A stretch of 18,393 nt of DNA from Anaerolinea thermophila (GCA_022729775.1 DZBA01000021.1:1-18393); one strand, 5' to 3'; shown: positions 6,091-13,976, numbered from the stretch's first letter. The notes: generated from the letters alone by a model not told the origin. A program made the numbers and translations.

Positions 6091-6861
6091 TCATAGAACA
6101 GTCAGGATGAGGGGTTCTCCTTCGGTGACAGCGATTGTATGTTCAAAATGCGCTGTCAGCGAACCATCCGCAGAAACAACCGTCCATTGGTCCGGTAGGA
6201 CGCGGGTTTCATGCGTCCCAATTAGCACCATCGGTTCAAGCGCAATGGTCAAGCCAGGTCTGAGCAATAATCCGCTGCCTGCCTTGCCTGCATTCGGCAC
6301 TTGTGGACCTTCGTGCATTTTTCGCCCGACTCCATGTCCCGTATATTCACGGGTGACATGCAATCCGCGGCTTTCGACATAGTTTTGTATCGCCGCCGAA
6401 ATATCGCCTGTGCGCCTGCCTTTTCGCATTTCTGCAATACCGGCATAGAGCGCGCCTTCGGTGACTTGAAGCAGGTTTTGCGCTTCGGGTGAAATCTCAC
6501 CCACCCCGGCAGAAAAAGCCGAGTCCGCGACAAAACCGCGATGGATCGTTCCACAATCTATGGACACAATATCCCCTTCCTTTAGTTTGCGCTTCGGGTG
6601 GGGAATCCCATGCACCATTTCATCGTTGATGCAAACAGTAATAGATGCAGGGAATGGCGGTCGTCCATAGCCTTTGAACGGCGATACGCATCCGTGCGAC
6701 TTCAGCGTTTCCTCAGCAGCCGCGTTGAGGTCAGCAGTTGTCGCACCGGGTTGTAAAAGTTCTTTCACACTCGCCAGCACCGCTGCGTTGATATGCCCTG
6801 CTTCGCGCATAATTTTGATATGCTCGAGGCTTTTGATGTTGATCTGGCGTTCCCAACTCAT
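6091..6861 (-). CDS. map: Type I methionine aminopeptidase
   Basis: Map removes the initiator methionine from nascent proteins at the ribosome. The 256-residue protein has the pita-bread fold ligands D102 (SIDCG), D113 (ADSAF), H176 (TGHGVGR), E209 (ALEPM) and E240 (FEHTIAV), plus the substrate-side His84 in VHGIPH. There is no N-terminal zinc-finger extension, so it is the short bacterial type. The start ATG at 6861 has only a weak SD sequence (AGG, about 9 nt away). It follows adk by 54 nt, a gap with a small palindrome, and is the last gene before the infA-less gap and the alpha-operon promoter. Confidence 0.98.
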   Translation of the reverse strand: MSWERQINIKSLEHIKIMREAGHINAAVLASVKELLQPGATTADLNAAAEETLKSHGCVSPFKGYGRPPFPASITVCINDEMVHGIPHPKRKLKEGDIVSIDCGTIHRGFVADSAFSAGVGEISPEAQNLLQVTEGALYAGIAEMRKGRRTGDISAAIQNYVESRGLHVTREYTGHGVGRKMHEGPQVPNAGKAGSGLLLRPGLTIALEPMVLIGTHETRVLPDQWTVVSADGSLTAHFEHTIAVTEGEPLILTVL

Positions 6862-6884
6862 GGAATAAAACCTGTCTTCTTATA

Positions 6885-6902
6885 CAAGACATATCTGTCT
6901 TG
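6885..6902. promoter_or_regulatory. Palindrome upstream of map
   Basis: CAAGACA (6885-6891) and TGTCTTG (6896-6902) form a 7-bp perfect inverted repeat around the loop TATC in the adk-map gap. AAGACAG occurs a third time 15-20 nt closer to map. It could be an operator or an RNA hairpin. No U-tract follows and no convincing promoter overlaps it. Confidence 0.3.
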
Positions 6903-6915
6903 ATAATAACAATAA

Positions 6916-7569
6916 TTACTTCTTATTGATGGCGGCAAGCAGGTCTTTGGTAACCTGTGCAACATCTTGCGCGCCGTTAATCTCGACCAGTTTGCCTTTT
7001 TTGCGATAATAATCTACAAGAGGCATGGTTTGTTCGAAGTACACGCCGATACGGGTCTTGACGGTTTCCGCTTTATCGTCATCACGCTGGTATAACTCAG
7101 AGCCATCCACATCACAGATGCCGCTTACCTTTGGTTGGTTCGACTTAATGTTATAGATGTGACCCTGAGCGCGGCAAGTCCAGCGTCCGCTTAATCGCTC
7201 GATGATAATGTTTTCGGCGGCGGTGATGTATGGAACTATATTCACTTCGCCGCCAAATTCAGAAAGCATAGGACACAGCGCGTCTGCCTGAGCAGGCGTA
7301 CGCGGAAAACCATCAAGAATAGCGCCTGCCCGGCAATCTTCCCGTTTCAGACGCTCACGAATCATGTTGATCGTTACGTCATCGGGAACCAGCTGTCCTC
7401 TATCCATATAGGACTTTGCAAGCGTACCAAGTTCAGTATGGTTTTTAAAATTTTCTCGAAACAGGTCGCCCGAAGAAATATGGGCAAGTTTGATTGTGTG
7501 CGATAACACCTCTGCCTGAGTGCCTTTGCCAACTCCGGGAGGACCAAGCAAGACGAGAAAAGTCGCCAT
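6916..7569 (-). CDS. adk: Adenylate kinase with a long LID domain
   Basis: Adk interconverts 2 ADP with ATP and AMP. The 217-residue protein has the P-loop GPPGVGKGT at 9-17, the AMP-site ISSGDLFRE, the LDGFPRT signature at 85-91 and the long LID (about 130-165) ending in QRDDD. The LID normally carries a CxxC...CxxC zinc site. Here it has C132, but Q135 in place of the second cysteine, C152, and D155 in place of the fourth; H137 is nearby. The metal site is therefore altered or lost. The gene starts 11 nt after secY with a stop-SD fusion TAAGGAG. Confidence 0.97.
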   Translation of the reverse strand: MATFLVLLGPPGVGKGTQAEVLSHTIKLAHISSGDLFRENFKNHTELGTLAKSYMDRGQLVPDDVTINMIRERLKREDCRAGAILDGFPRTPAQADALCPMLSEFGGEVNIVPYITAAENIIIERLSGRWTCRAQGHIYNIKSNQPKVSGICDVDGSELYQRDDDKAETVKTRIGVYFEQTMPLVDYYRKKGKLVEINGAQDVAQVTKDLLAAINKK

Positions 7570-7580
7570 AAAAACTCTCC

Positions 7581-8957
7581 TTAACGTACCAGAAGTGAGT
7601 CTTGATATCCGTGTAATTTTAGTTCAGCGTCAATATTCATAAACGTATCGCGCACAACACCAACGACAATGAGCAATCCAGAGGATGAAACAAGGAAAAG
7701 TCCCGTTTGCGCGCTGGCGGCGATATTAAATGCGCCCAACAACAATCCAAGCAAGAAGGGCATGATTGCAACCAAGCCGAGGAAGAGCGCGCCCGGCAAT
7801 GTAATGCGACGCTGTACCGTGCTAAGGTATTTCTGGGTGGGAGCGCCGGTATGCACGCCCGGGACAGTTGCGCCAACCTTCTTCAAGTTCTCGCCATAAT
7901 TCTGCTGGTCAAACAAAACAGAAGTATAGAAGAAAGTAAACACAACAACCATCAGGAAGTAAAGCAGCCAATAGCCCCAGTTACTGGTGCCTGTTCCGCC
8001 AAAGAAGTTTTGCATCCCAATAAAGAAGTTTGCAACGCTTTGGTTTTCACTATTGGTGAAATAGCTCGCAAGAATGGCGGGGAACTGCAAGATTGCGCTG
8101 GCGAAAATCAAGGGGATCATGCCAGAGAGGTTTACCATCAAAGGCAGTGTGCCTTTGACGGGCATGGACATACGATTTCCCATGCGGCGTCCGGGGTACA
8201 TGACCGGAACGTTGCGGCGTCCCTGCTGCACATACACAATGGCGAATACGGTCAAGATAATAATCACAAGCGTGAAGATCATCATGAAAAACGCCGTTTC
8301 ACGATCAGATAAAAGGGAAGCAAAGTTGGCGGGCATTTGTGCGACGATACCCGCAAAGATGACGAGAGAAAGTCCCTGTCCGCGGATGCCGTATTCAGAA
8401 ATCAACTCGCCCAGCCAAATAGCGAACATTGTCCCAGCGGTCATTGCCGACAAAACGGTCAGCGAATTCAGCCATGTATCTGCCTGAAATCCAAAGGGCA
8501 AAATCACCTGCCCCAGGGCTTGAAGGGACAATGAATTGAAAATGTTGATTTGCCCAATTGCGGAAAGCGCAGCCATTGGCACAGCCAGATAGTATGTCCA
8601 TTTTTCCTGCCAGCGGCGCGCTTCTCGCGGGTCTTCTTCCATGCGGCGCTGCAAAGCGGGGATGATGGGAATCAACAGCTGCAAAATAATCTGCGCGGTA
8701 ATGTACGGATACACGCCCATCGAAAGCAGCGAGAAGTTCGATACCGTACCGCCGGAAAGTAAATCAAGGAAATCGAGGAAGCTTCCACCGCCGGTTGAAG
8801 CTGCTTTGAATTGAGCCAGCACGCCAAAATTGACACCGGGCGCGGGGACATTCGCCGCAATGCGATATAACGCGAGAATACCCAGCGTAATCAACAATTT
8901 GCGCCGAATGTCTTCCGATTTCCAAAGGTAACGCCAGCCTGAAAAGGTGGTCTTCAT
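7581..8957 (-). CDS. secY: Preprotein translocase channel subunit SecY
   Basis: SecY is the membrane channel of the general secretion (Sec) pathway, working with SecE, SecG and SecA. The 458-residue protein shows about ten hydrophobic segments, with the first near residues 22-40 (ITLGILALYRIAANVPAPGV). It contains the conserved GGTVSNFSLLSMGVYPYITA region around 68-87, the cytosolic MSMPVKGTLPLMVN loop, and the C-terminal tail ending LHGYQDSLLVR. The start ATG at 8957 has AAGGAT upstream. It lies between rplO (20 nt) and adk (11 nt), the canonical end of the spc operon. Confidence 0.99.
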   Translation of the reverse strand: MKTTFSGWRYLWKSEDIRRKLLITLGILALYRIAANVPAPGVNFGVLAQFKAASTGGGSFLDFLDLLSGGTVSNFSLLSMGVYPYITAQIILQLLIPIIPALQRRMEEDPREARRWQEKWTYYLAVPMAALSAIGQINIFNSLSLQALGQVILPFGFQADTWLNSLTVLSAMTAGTMFAIWLGELISEYGIRGQGLSLVIFAGIVAQMPANFASLLSDRETAFFMMIFTLVIIILTVFAIVYVQQGRRNVPVMYPGRRMGNRMSMPVKGTLPLMVNLSGMIPLIFASAILQFPAILASYFTNSENQSVANFFIGMQNFFGGTGTSNWGYWLLYFLMVVVFTFFYTSVLFDQQNYGENLKKVGATVPGVHTGAPTQKYLSTVQRRITLPGALFLGLVAIMPFLLGLLLGAFNIAASAQTGLFLVSSSGLLIVVGVVRDTFMNIDAELKLHGYQDSLLVR

Positions 8958-8977
8958 TCAAATATCCTTTATTAAGG

Positions 8978-9433
8978 TTAGGCGATCAATTCAACCGAAC
9001 CGCCAGCCTTTTCGATCTTGGCTTTGGCGCCAGCGCTGATGCGATGCACGCGCACTTTGATAGCAACGGTCACCTCGCCGCGTCCGAGGACGGCAACAGG
9101 GTTTCGGGGGTCGCGCAGCAAATGAGCCTGATCCAACGCCTCGGGGGTAATATCTGCATTGGCTTGGAAAGCCTGCGCAATTTGATCAAGGTTCACTTCG
9201 TTATAGAAAACCTGATTGGGCGGGGTGAAGCCTTCACCGCGCAAGAACGGCAAGCGGCGGAAGAAAGGCAGGTTACCACCCTGACGATAGGCATGACCGC
9301 CTTCACCAGAGCGCGCGCCCGCGCCTTTTGTGCCACGACCAGCAGTCTTGCCTTGCCCTGCTGAGATGCCGCGTCCAACGCGTTTGCGATTTTTCTTTGA
9401 CCCAGGATTGGGTGCGAGATCGTGTAGTTTCAT
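8978..9433 (-). CDS. rplO: Large-subunit ribosomal protein L15 (uL15)
   Basis: uL15 binds 23S rRNA late in 50S assembly. The 151-residue protein has the glycine- and basic-rich N-terminal extension (KNRKRVGRGISAGQGKTAGR, then KGAGARSG), the GGNLPFFRRLPFLRG region, and the globular C-terminal domain with VAVLGRGEVTVAIKVRVHRIS. Length is typical. SD sequence AGGTTGAA lies just upstream of the ATG at 9433, overlapping the rpmD stop region. Gaps are 9 nt to rpmD and 20 nt to secY. Confidence 0.99.
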   Translation of the reverse strand: MKLHDLAPNPGSKKNRKRVGRGISAGQGKTAGRGTKGAGARSGEGGHAYRQGGNLPFFRRLPFLRGEGFTPPNQVFYNEVNLDQIAQAFQANADITPEALDQAHLLRDPRNPVAVLGRGEVTVAIKVRVHRISAGAKAKIEKAGGSVELIA

Positions 9434-9442
9434 ATCTTCAAC

Positions 9443-9640
9443 CTACTCTTCGATCTTGAGCATGTGAACAACCTTGTTCAACATACCGCGCAAAGCGGGG
9501 GTGTCCTTATGCTCAACGGTTTGATGTAAACGGCGCAAGCCGAGCGCTTTGATGGTGGCTTTTTGGTCTTTAGTAAAACCAATATCGCTTTTGACCCATG
9601 TAACGCGCAGGGTTTTGCCGGAGGTTTCTTTATTAGGCAT
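9443..9640 (-). CDS. rpmD: Large-subunit ribosomal protein L30 (uL30)
   Basis: uL30 is the short bacterial form, 65 residues, one alpha-beta domain. It reads KTLRVTWVKSDIGFTKDQKA, then LGLRRLHQTVEHKDTPALRGM, both family hallmarks, with a slightly longer N-terminal stretch (MPNKETSG). It overlaps the 3' end of rpsE by 8 nt, with the SD sequence GGAG inside rpsE at 8 nt from the ATG, so translational coupling is likely. Confidence 0.98.
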   Translation of the reverse strand: MPNKETSGKTLRVTWVKSDIGFTKDQKATIKALGLRRLHQTVEHKDTPALRGMLNKVVHMLKIEE

Positions 9641-10184
9641 GTTTCTTTCTCCGTTCCCAGAAGGGCATTAACTCATCAACGCGCTTGCCGCGACGAGCAG
9701 CTTCCACAGCCGGTGAACGCAAGCCATCCAAAGCGCCAAAGGTCGCCATGACCACGTTCAGCACGTTTGCGCTGCCCATAGATTTGGTGAGGATGTCGCG
9801 CACGCCAGCCACTTCCAACACAGCGCGGACGCCGCCTGCGGCGATAACGCCCGTACCAGCCGAAGCCGGTTTGAGAAAGACTTTCGCGCCTGCAACCTTG
9901 CCCAGCGATTCATGGGGGATGGTGGTGCCAAAAAGGCTGACTTCGCGCAGGTCTTTGCGGGCGCGGTCAGAGGCTTTACGCATGGCATCAGGGACGGCGT
10001 TTGCCTTGCCGACGCCCATGCCGATTGTGCCTTTTTTATCGCCAACAACAACAGTCACACGGAATTGGAAACGGCGTCCGCCTTTGACTACTTTGGCAAC
10101 GCGGGCAATTTCGATAACACGCTCTTCAAAGCCGTCTGACTGCTCTTCAAATTGCTGTACTTCTTTGTTTTGCTTTTCTGCCAT
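9633..10184 (-). CDS. rpsE: Small-subunit ribosomal protein S5 (uS5)
   Basis: uS5 lies at the 30S mRNA entry and affects fidelity. The 183-residue protein has the double-stranded RNA-binding-like domain with VAKVVKGGRRFQFRVTVVVGD and GTIGMGVGKANAVPDAMRKA. The C-terminal domain has PASAGTGVIAAGGVRAVLE and GVRDILTKSMGSANVLNVV. The N-terminus carries an acidic, glutamine-rich leader of about 20 residues. Length is slightly above E. coli's 167. It follows rplR by 18 nt and overlaps rpmD by 8 nt. Confidence 0.99.
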   Translation of the reverse strand: MAEKQNKEVQQFEEQSDGFEERVIEIARVAKVVKGGRRFQFRVTVVVGDKKGTIGMGVGKANAVPDAMRKASDRARKDLREVSLFGTTIPHESLGKVAGAKVFLKPASAGTGVIAAGGVRAVLEVAGVRDILTKSMGSANVLNVVMATFGALDGLRSPAVEAARRGKRVDELMPFWERRKKHA

Positions 10185-10202
10185 ATTTTCTCCAAGCAGC
10201 CT

Positions 10203-10571
10203 TTAGAACTGCAAGCCGCCTTCGCGCGCGCCATCAGCCAGAGCCTTGACGCGCCCAATGTAACGGTAACCGCCGCGATCAAAAACAACGGAAGAAATTC
10301 CTTTGGCTTTTGCGCGTTCAGCAACGGCTTTTCCAATCGCTTTTGCCTGTTCGGCTTTCTTCATGCCTTTTACCTGCTCACGCAGTTCCTTGTCTATCGT
10401 CGAGGCGGAGACAAGGGTGTTGCCATCCATGTCGTCAATAATCTGGGCATAAATCCCGGAAAGGCTTTTGAACACGTTCAAACGCGGGCGTTCAGTGGTG
10501 CCAAAAACACTCTTGCGGACGCGCGCATGGCGGCGTTCACGAGCAATAGTACGCTTGTTATTGTTAGCCAT
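10203..10571 (-). CDS. rplR: Large-subunit ribosomal protein L18 (uL18)
   Basis: uL18 binds 5S rRNA and helps place it in the central protuberance. The 122-residue protein contains the basic N-terminus (RERRHARVRKSVFGTTERPR), LNVFKSLSGIYAQIIDD, and the end GGYRYIGRVKALADGARE, which is diagnostic for the family. The ATG at 10571 lies 3 nt after the rplF stop, with GGAG inside the last rplF codons as SD sequence. rpsE follows after 18 nt. Confidence 0.99.
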   Translation of the reverse strand: MANNNKRTIARERRHARVRKSVFGTTERPRLNVFKSLSGIYAQIIDDMDGNTLVSASTIDKELREQVKGMKKAEQAKAIGKAVAERAKAKGISSVVFDRGGYRYIGRVKALADGAREGGLQF

Positions 10572-10574
10572 AGC

Positions 10575-11123
10575 TTACTTGGCTCCTTTACCGGCTTTAC
10601 CGGCTTTACGGCGGACACGTTCTCCGAGGTAGCGCAAGCCCTTGCCGTGATAAGGTTCCGGCGGGCGCACGTTACGAACGTTCGCGGCAACCTGTCCAAC
10701 CAACTCTTTATCGAAGCCCAACACTTTGATCTGACGGGTCTTCGCGTCTGTTTCAAATGACACACCAACCGGGGGTTCCATCTTGACCGGGTGTGAATAA
10801 CCAACAAATAGGGCGAGGTTCTTCCCGTCCATTTCAGCGCGGTAGCCCACGCCTTCCACTTGGAGGACAACTTCAAAACCCTTGTTTACGCCATGTACCA
10901 TGTTGGCAAGAATGGCGCGTGTAGCTCCATGCAGGGCGCGCTCAGCGGGGTTATCCGAATTGCGAGTAACATTGATTTGATTGTTTTCCATCTTGATTTG
11001 GATCAAGGAGGAAAACGAACGCTTCATTTCGCCTTTCGGTCCCTTCACGCGAACGTCAACACCGTTGACTTCCACCTGCACGCCGCTGGGAATATCTACT
11101 GGCAAACGACCAATACGAGACAC
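10575..11123 (-). CDS. rplF: Large-subunit ribosomal protein L6 (uL6), GTG start
   Basis: uL6 sits near the GTPase-associated region of the 50S subunit. The sequence begins SRIGRLPVDIPSGVQVEV after the start and shows the two duplicated domains, with VKGPKGEMKRSF in the first and the C-terminal signature PPEPYHGKGLRYLGERVRRK. A longer in-frame ORF would begin at 11171 inside rpsH. The GTG at 11123, preceded by GGAGG at about 6 nt and matching the conserved N-terminus, is the real start and gives 182 residues. rpsH ends 10 nt upstream and rplR starts 3 nt downstream. Confidence 0.98.
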   Translation of the reverse strand: MSRIGRLPVDIPSGVQVEVNGVDVRVKGPKGEMKRSFSSLIQIKMENNQINVTRNSDNPAERALHGATRAILANMVHGVNKGFEVVLQVEGVGYRAEMDGKNLALFVGYSHPVKMEPPVGVSFETDAKTRQIKVLGFDKELVGQVAANVRNVRPPEPYHGKGLRYLGERVRRKAGKAGKGAK

Positions 11124-11133
11124 AGTAAACCTC

Positions 11134-11547
11134 CTACCAGACCTTGCAGATGATTTCGCCGCCCACGCCAAGCTGGCGGGCGCGCGAACCGGTCATTACA
11201 CCCTTGGGGGTGGAGAGAATGGCTACGCCAATTCCCGAAAGTACCCAGGGGATATCCGTCTTTTTGGTGTAGATGCGGCGACCAGGAGAACTAACGCGCT
11301 CCAAGCCAGAAAGAACAGCGCGGCGCTGGCGGCGTTCGCCAACGTACTTGATCTTCACGCGCAACACTTTTTGAGCGTCGCGCTCACCATCTACAACTTC
11401 ATAACCTTCGAGGAAACCTTCATCCTTTAGGATTTTGGCGATCTCGATTTTTATCTTTGAATTAGGCATTGCAACTTGCGCATGGCCAGCCATGACAGCA
11501 TTGCGAATGCGGGTCAACATATCAGCGATTGGATCAGTGAACGACAT
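11134..11547 (-). CDS. rpsH: Small-subunit ribosomal protein S8 (uS8)
   Basis: uS8 binds 16S rRNA helix 21 and in E. coli represses the spc operon by binding its mRNA near rplE. The 137-residue protein starts with DPIADMLTRIRNAVMAGH and ends with the family C-terminus GVMTGSRARQLGVGGEIICK. Length is slightly over the usual 130-132. The SD sequence AGGAGG lies 5-6 nt before the ATG. It follows rpsN by 10 nt. I did not find a convincing S8-site mimic near rplE by eye. Confidence 0.99.
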   Translation of the reverse strand: MSFTDPIADMLTRIRNAVMAGHAQVAMPNSKIKIEIAKILKDEGFLEGYEVVDGERDAQKVLRVKIKYVGERRQRRAVLSGLERVSSPGRRIYTKKTDIPWVLSGIGVAILSTPKGVMTGSRARQLGVGGEIICKVW

Positions 11548-11557
11548 GACCTACCTC

Positions 11558-11740
11558 CTACCAGGACGACTTTACGACGCCGGGGATTTTGCCCGTTAAC
11601 GCGAGTTCACGGAAGCAGATACGGCACAACCCAAAGCGACGGATGTATCCGCGCGGGCGTCCGCAGCGCTGACAACGATTCCGCACCTGCACAGTATGTC
11701 TGCGGCGCAGTTCACGATATTGCATACATTTCTTTGCCAT
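11558..11740 (-). CDS. rpsN: Small-subunit ribosomal protein S14 type Z (uS14)
   Basis: uS14 is a 30S head protein. This is the short zinc type, 60 residues, with C23-x2-C26 and C39-x2-C42 in the segment CQRCGRPRGYIRRFGLCRIC, and the end PGVVKSSW. The start ATG at 11740 follows rplE by 4 nt, with AAGGAAG inside the last rplE codons as SD sequence. Type Z S14 is shared with Gram-positives, Chloroflexota, Thermus and archaea, in contrast to the longer cysteine-free form of E. coli. Confidence 0.99.
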   Translation of the reverse strand: MAKKCMQYRELRRRHTVQVRNRCQRCGRPRGYIRRFGLCRICFRELALTGKIPGVVKSSW

Positions 11741-11744
11741 AGGG

Positions 11745-12299
11745 TTAAGCTTCCTTCTTGCTGCTGCTAAACGGCATTCCGAGCAATTTTAATAATGCAC
11801 GGGCTTGATCATCAGTCTCGGCGCTGGTAACAATGGTTATTTCCATGCCGCGCAGCTTGTCAATCTTGTCATACTCGATCTCGGGGAAGACCAGTTGATC
11901 TTTAAGACCGAGCGTATAATTTCCGCGCCCATCAAAAGCATTTGCCGAGACGCCGCGAAAATCGCGCACGCGCGGCAGGGCAATGTTGAAGAGACGGTCA
12001 ATAAAAGCCCACATGCGAGGACCACGCAAGGTCACCTTCGCGCCAATGATACGCCCTTCGCGCAATTTGAAGTTCGCAATGCTTTTGCGAGCCTTGGTTT
12101 GCACGGGTTTCTGTCCGCTAATTTGCGTCAGATCGGCTGTGGCAGCTTCGAGCGCCTTGGGGTTGTCCATCGCTTCGCCGAGACCAATGTTGATCACGAT
12201 TTTTTCGATGCGCGGCACCTGCATGACATTCTTGAAGCCAAACGACTTGAACAAGGCTGGCGCCACTTCATTTTTATAGAGTTCCTGCATTCTATTCAT
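11745..12299 (-). CDS. rplE: Large-subunit ribosomal protein L5 (uL5)
   Basis: uL5 binds 5S rRNA and contacts P-site tRNA. The protein has the motifs VPRIEKIVINIGLGEA, the segment GQKPVQTKARKSIANFKLREG, VTLRGPRMWAFIDRL, FDGRGNYTLGLKDQLVFPEI and the C-terminal MEITIVTSAETDDQARALL. Several starts are possible within a few codons. The GTG at 12305 is only 3 nt after GGAGTGA, so the ATG at 12299 (about 9 nt after GGAG) is preferred and gives 184 residues. It follows rplX by 18 nt and is 4 nt from rpsN. Confidence 0.98.
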   Translation of the reverse strand: MNRMQELYKNEVAPALFKSFGFKNVMQVPRIEKIVINIGLGEAMDNPKALEAATADLTQISGQKPVQTKARKSIANFKLREGRIIGAKVTLRGPRMWAFIDRLFNIALPRVRDFRGVSANAFDGRGNYTLGLKDQLVFPEIEYDKIDKLRGMEITIVTSAETDDQARALLKLLGMPFSSSKKEA

Positions 12300-12317
12300 T
12301 TTCACTCACTCCATAAC

Positions 12318-12650
12318 CTAATCAATCATGGCTTCGCAGCTCTTGCATACACGATGAGCGCCAGCGTCATCGCGCTGAACGCCAACGCGGGTGGGTTCAT
12401 TGCACTTCGGGCATACCAGCATAACATTCGAGATGTCAACTGGTCCTTCAAATTCGATCCTGCCCGGGTTCATATTGCGTCCTGCCTGGGTTTGCACCTG
12501 CTTCTGGTGCTTAATGCGGATGTTGATACCCTGCACCACCACGCGACGCTCACCGATTAGGACGTTGATCACCTCGCCGCGCTTGCCTTTGTCTGCCAGC
12601 TTGCCGCTGATGATCTCTACTGTATCGCCTTTTCGAATCTTTACTTTCAT
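12318..12650 (-). CDS. rplX: Large-subunit ribosomal protein L24 (uL24) with zinc ribbon
   Basis: uL24 initiates 50S assembly. The 110-residue protein has the KOW-type start MKVKIRKGDTVEIISGK, RRVVVQGINIRIKHQK in the middle, and a C-terminal zinc ribbon with C80-x2-C83 and C102-x2-C105. A longer in-frame ORF to 12680 would overlap the rplN end. The ATG at 12650 has GGAG 7 nt upstream and matches the family start. The SD sequence directly follows the rplN stop codon. Confidence 0.98.
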   Translation of the reverse strand: MKVKIRKGDTVEIISGKLADKGKRGEVINVLIGERRVVVQGINIRIKHQKQVQTQAGRNMNPGRIEFEGPVDISNVMLVCPKCNEPTRVGVQRDDAGAHRVCKSCEAMID

Positions 12651-12660
12651 TACTTCGCTC

Positions 12661-13032
12661 CTACAGCACTTCCGGGGCAAGCGACACGATCTTCATGTAG
12701 CCCTTGTCACGCAGTTCGCGCGCGACGGGTCCGAAAATGCGCGTGCCTTTCGGGTTTTCGCCATCAGCATCAAGGATGACTGCGGCGTTATCGTCAAAGC
12801 GGATGTAAGAGCCATCTTCGCGGCGCCATTCTTTTGTACAGCGCACGATGACAGCCTTCACAACTTCGCTTTTCTTTACAGAGCCTTGCGGCGCGGCGGC
12901 TTTGACGGTGGCAACCACCACATCACCAATCGAGCCATATTTGCGCTTGGAACCACCCATTACATGGATGACAAGCAGTTCGCGCGCGCCGGTGTTATCG
13001 GCAACCTTCAAACGGGATTCCTGCTGGATCAT
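12661..13032 (-). CDS. rplN: Large-subunit ribosomal protein L14 (uL14)
   Basis: uL14 lies at the subunit interface (bridge B8) and is the docking site for the silencing factor RsfS. The 123-residue sequence starts MIQQESRLKVADNTGARE, continues with IGDVVVATVKAAAPQGSVKK, VVKAVIVRC and the end FGPVARELRDKGYMKIVSLA. Length and motifs are fully typical. The start is 3 nt after rpsQ; the SD sequence is encoded by the last rpsQ codons. Its stop codon precedes the rplX SD sequence directly. Confidence 0.99.
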   Translation of the reverse strand: MIQQESRLKVADNTGARELLVIHVMGGSKRKYGSIGDVVVATVKAAAPQGSVKKSEVVKAVIVRCTKEWRREDGSYIRFDDNAAVILDADGENPKGTRIFGPVARELRDKGYMKIVSLAPEVL

Positions 13033-13035
13033 GGC

Positions 13036-13308
13036 TTATTCTCCTACACCTTGATCCGCCGTGCGAATTTCGCGCTTGACCACCGATTCGACCGCCCAGC
13101 GTTTTTCGCGGGAGAGCGGGCGGGTTTCGACAATCTGCACTTCATCACCAATCTGGCAGCCGACTTCATCATGTGCTTTGACGCGCATGCTCGAATACAC
13201 AACCTTCTTATATAAAGGATGGCGGTATTTACGGGTGATCTCAACCACGACGGTTTTGGTCATTTTGTTGCTGGTGACAACACCAATCAAACGACGACGA
13301 TTGTTCAT
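13036..13308 (-). CDS. rpsQ: Small-subunit ribosomal protein S17 (uS17)
   Basis: uS17 is a primary 16S rRNA binder of OB fold. The 90-residue protein reads RRRLIGVVTSNKMTKTVVVE, then HPLYKKVVYSSMRVKAHDE and GDEVQIVETRPLSREKRWAV, all diagnostic. Its start overlaps the rpmC stop by 4 nt (ATGA), and it is followed by rplN after 3 nt. This is the usual L29-S17-L14 linkage between the S10 and spc operons. Confidence 0.99.
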   Translation of the reverse strand: MNNRRRLIGVVTSNKMTKTVVVEITRKYRHPLYKKVVYSSMRVKAHDEVGCQIGDEVQIVETRPLSREKRWAVESVVKREIRTADQGVGE

Positions 13309-13523
13309 TTTGCACCTTCCACAGCAGCGCGCTCAGATTCGCGCAGGAGCGTTTCCATGCGGGCAACATCGCGGCGCAATGCGCGCAGGCGGCTTGTATC
13401 GGTCAGTTGACCTGTCACCTGCTGGAAGCGCAGCTTCATTATTTCTTCACGAGAATCTACAATCTTGGTGCGGATTTCTTCCAGACCCAGTTTGCGGACT
13501 TCTTCCATTTTCATTTGCTTCAT
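13305..13523 (-). CDS. rpmC: Large-subunit ribosomal protein L29 (uL29)
   Basis: uL29 lies at the polypeptide exit tunnel and is part of the docking site for trigger factor and SRP. The 72-residue, two-helix protein contains EEVRKLGLEEIRTKIVDS and MKLRFQQVTGQLTDTSRLR, the family signature. Starts at Met1, Met4 or Met6 are possible; the ATG at 13523 is best spaced from AAGGAG, which lies in the last rplP codons. It begins 3 nt after rplP and overlaps rpsQ by 4 nt. Confidence 0.97.
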   Translation of the reverse strand: MKQMKMEEVRKLGLEEIRTKIVDSREEIMKLRFQQVTGQLTDTSRLRALRRDVARMETLLRESERAAVEGAK

Positions 13524-13526
13524 AGA

Positions 13527-13946
13527 TTATTCTCCTTCCGTTTCGCGCTTGACTACTTTGGTCTTGATGGAGAATTTATACATTGCGCTTCGCAGCGCTT
13601 CCACGGCAATATCTTCAGCCAAGCCGCTGACTTCAAACATAATGCGTCCAGGTTTTACAGGAGCGACATAGTATTCCACACCGCCTTTACCGGAACCCAT
13701 GCGGGTTTCAGGTGGACGATGGGTGTACGGCTTGTATGGGAAAATACGAATCCAGACTTTGCCGCGGCGCTTCATTCCGCGCACGATGGTGCGGCGAGCC
13801 GCTTCAATTTGACGGGCGGTAATCCAGCCCGGTTCCAACGCTTGCAAGCCGAATTCGCCGAAGGAAACTTCCGCACCGCGGAATGCCTTTCCTGTCATGC
13901 GACCGCGCATCTGCTTGCGCCACTTTACACGTTTAGGCATCAACAT
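13527..13946 (-). CDS. rplP: Large-subunit ribosomal protein L16 (uL16)
   Basis: uL16 binds near the A site and 5S rRNA and is a late-assembly 50S protein. The protein begins MLMPKRVKWRKQMRGRM and has ARRTIVRGMKRRGKVWIRIF, PETRMGSGKGGVEYYVAPVK and PGRIMFEV. An in-frame TTG at 13961 would add five residues, but the ATG at 13946 matches the family start and has GAGG 9 nt upstream, giving 139 residues. It lies 30 nt after rpsC and 3 nt before rpmC. Confidence 0.98.
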   Translation of the reverse strand: MLMPKRVKWRKQMRGRMTGKAFRGAEVSFGEFGLQALEPGWITARQIEAARRTIVRGMKRRGKVWIRIFPYKPYTHRPPETRMGSGKGGVEYYVAPVKPGRIMFEVSGLAEDIAVEALRSAMYKFSIKTKVVKRETEGE

Positions 13947-13976
13947 ATCAAAAAACCTCAATCATGCAACGCAGCG

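Noticed and set aside
11745..12320. Possible S8 repressor site near rplE, as in the E. coli spc operon
   Set aside because: I could not identify a helix-21-like structure by eye; only a structural search could decide.
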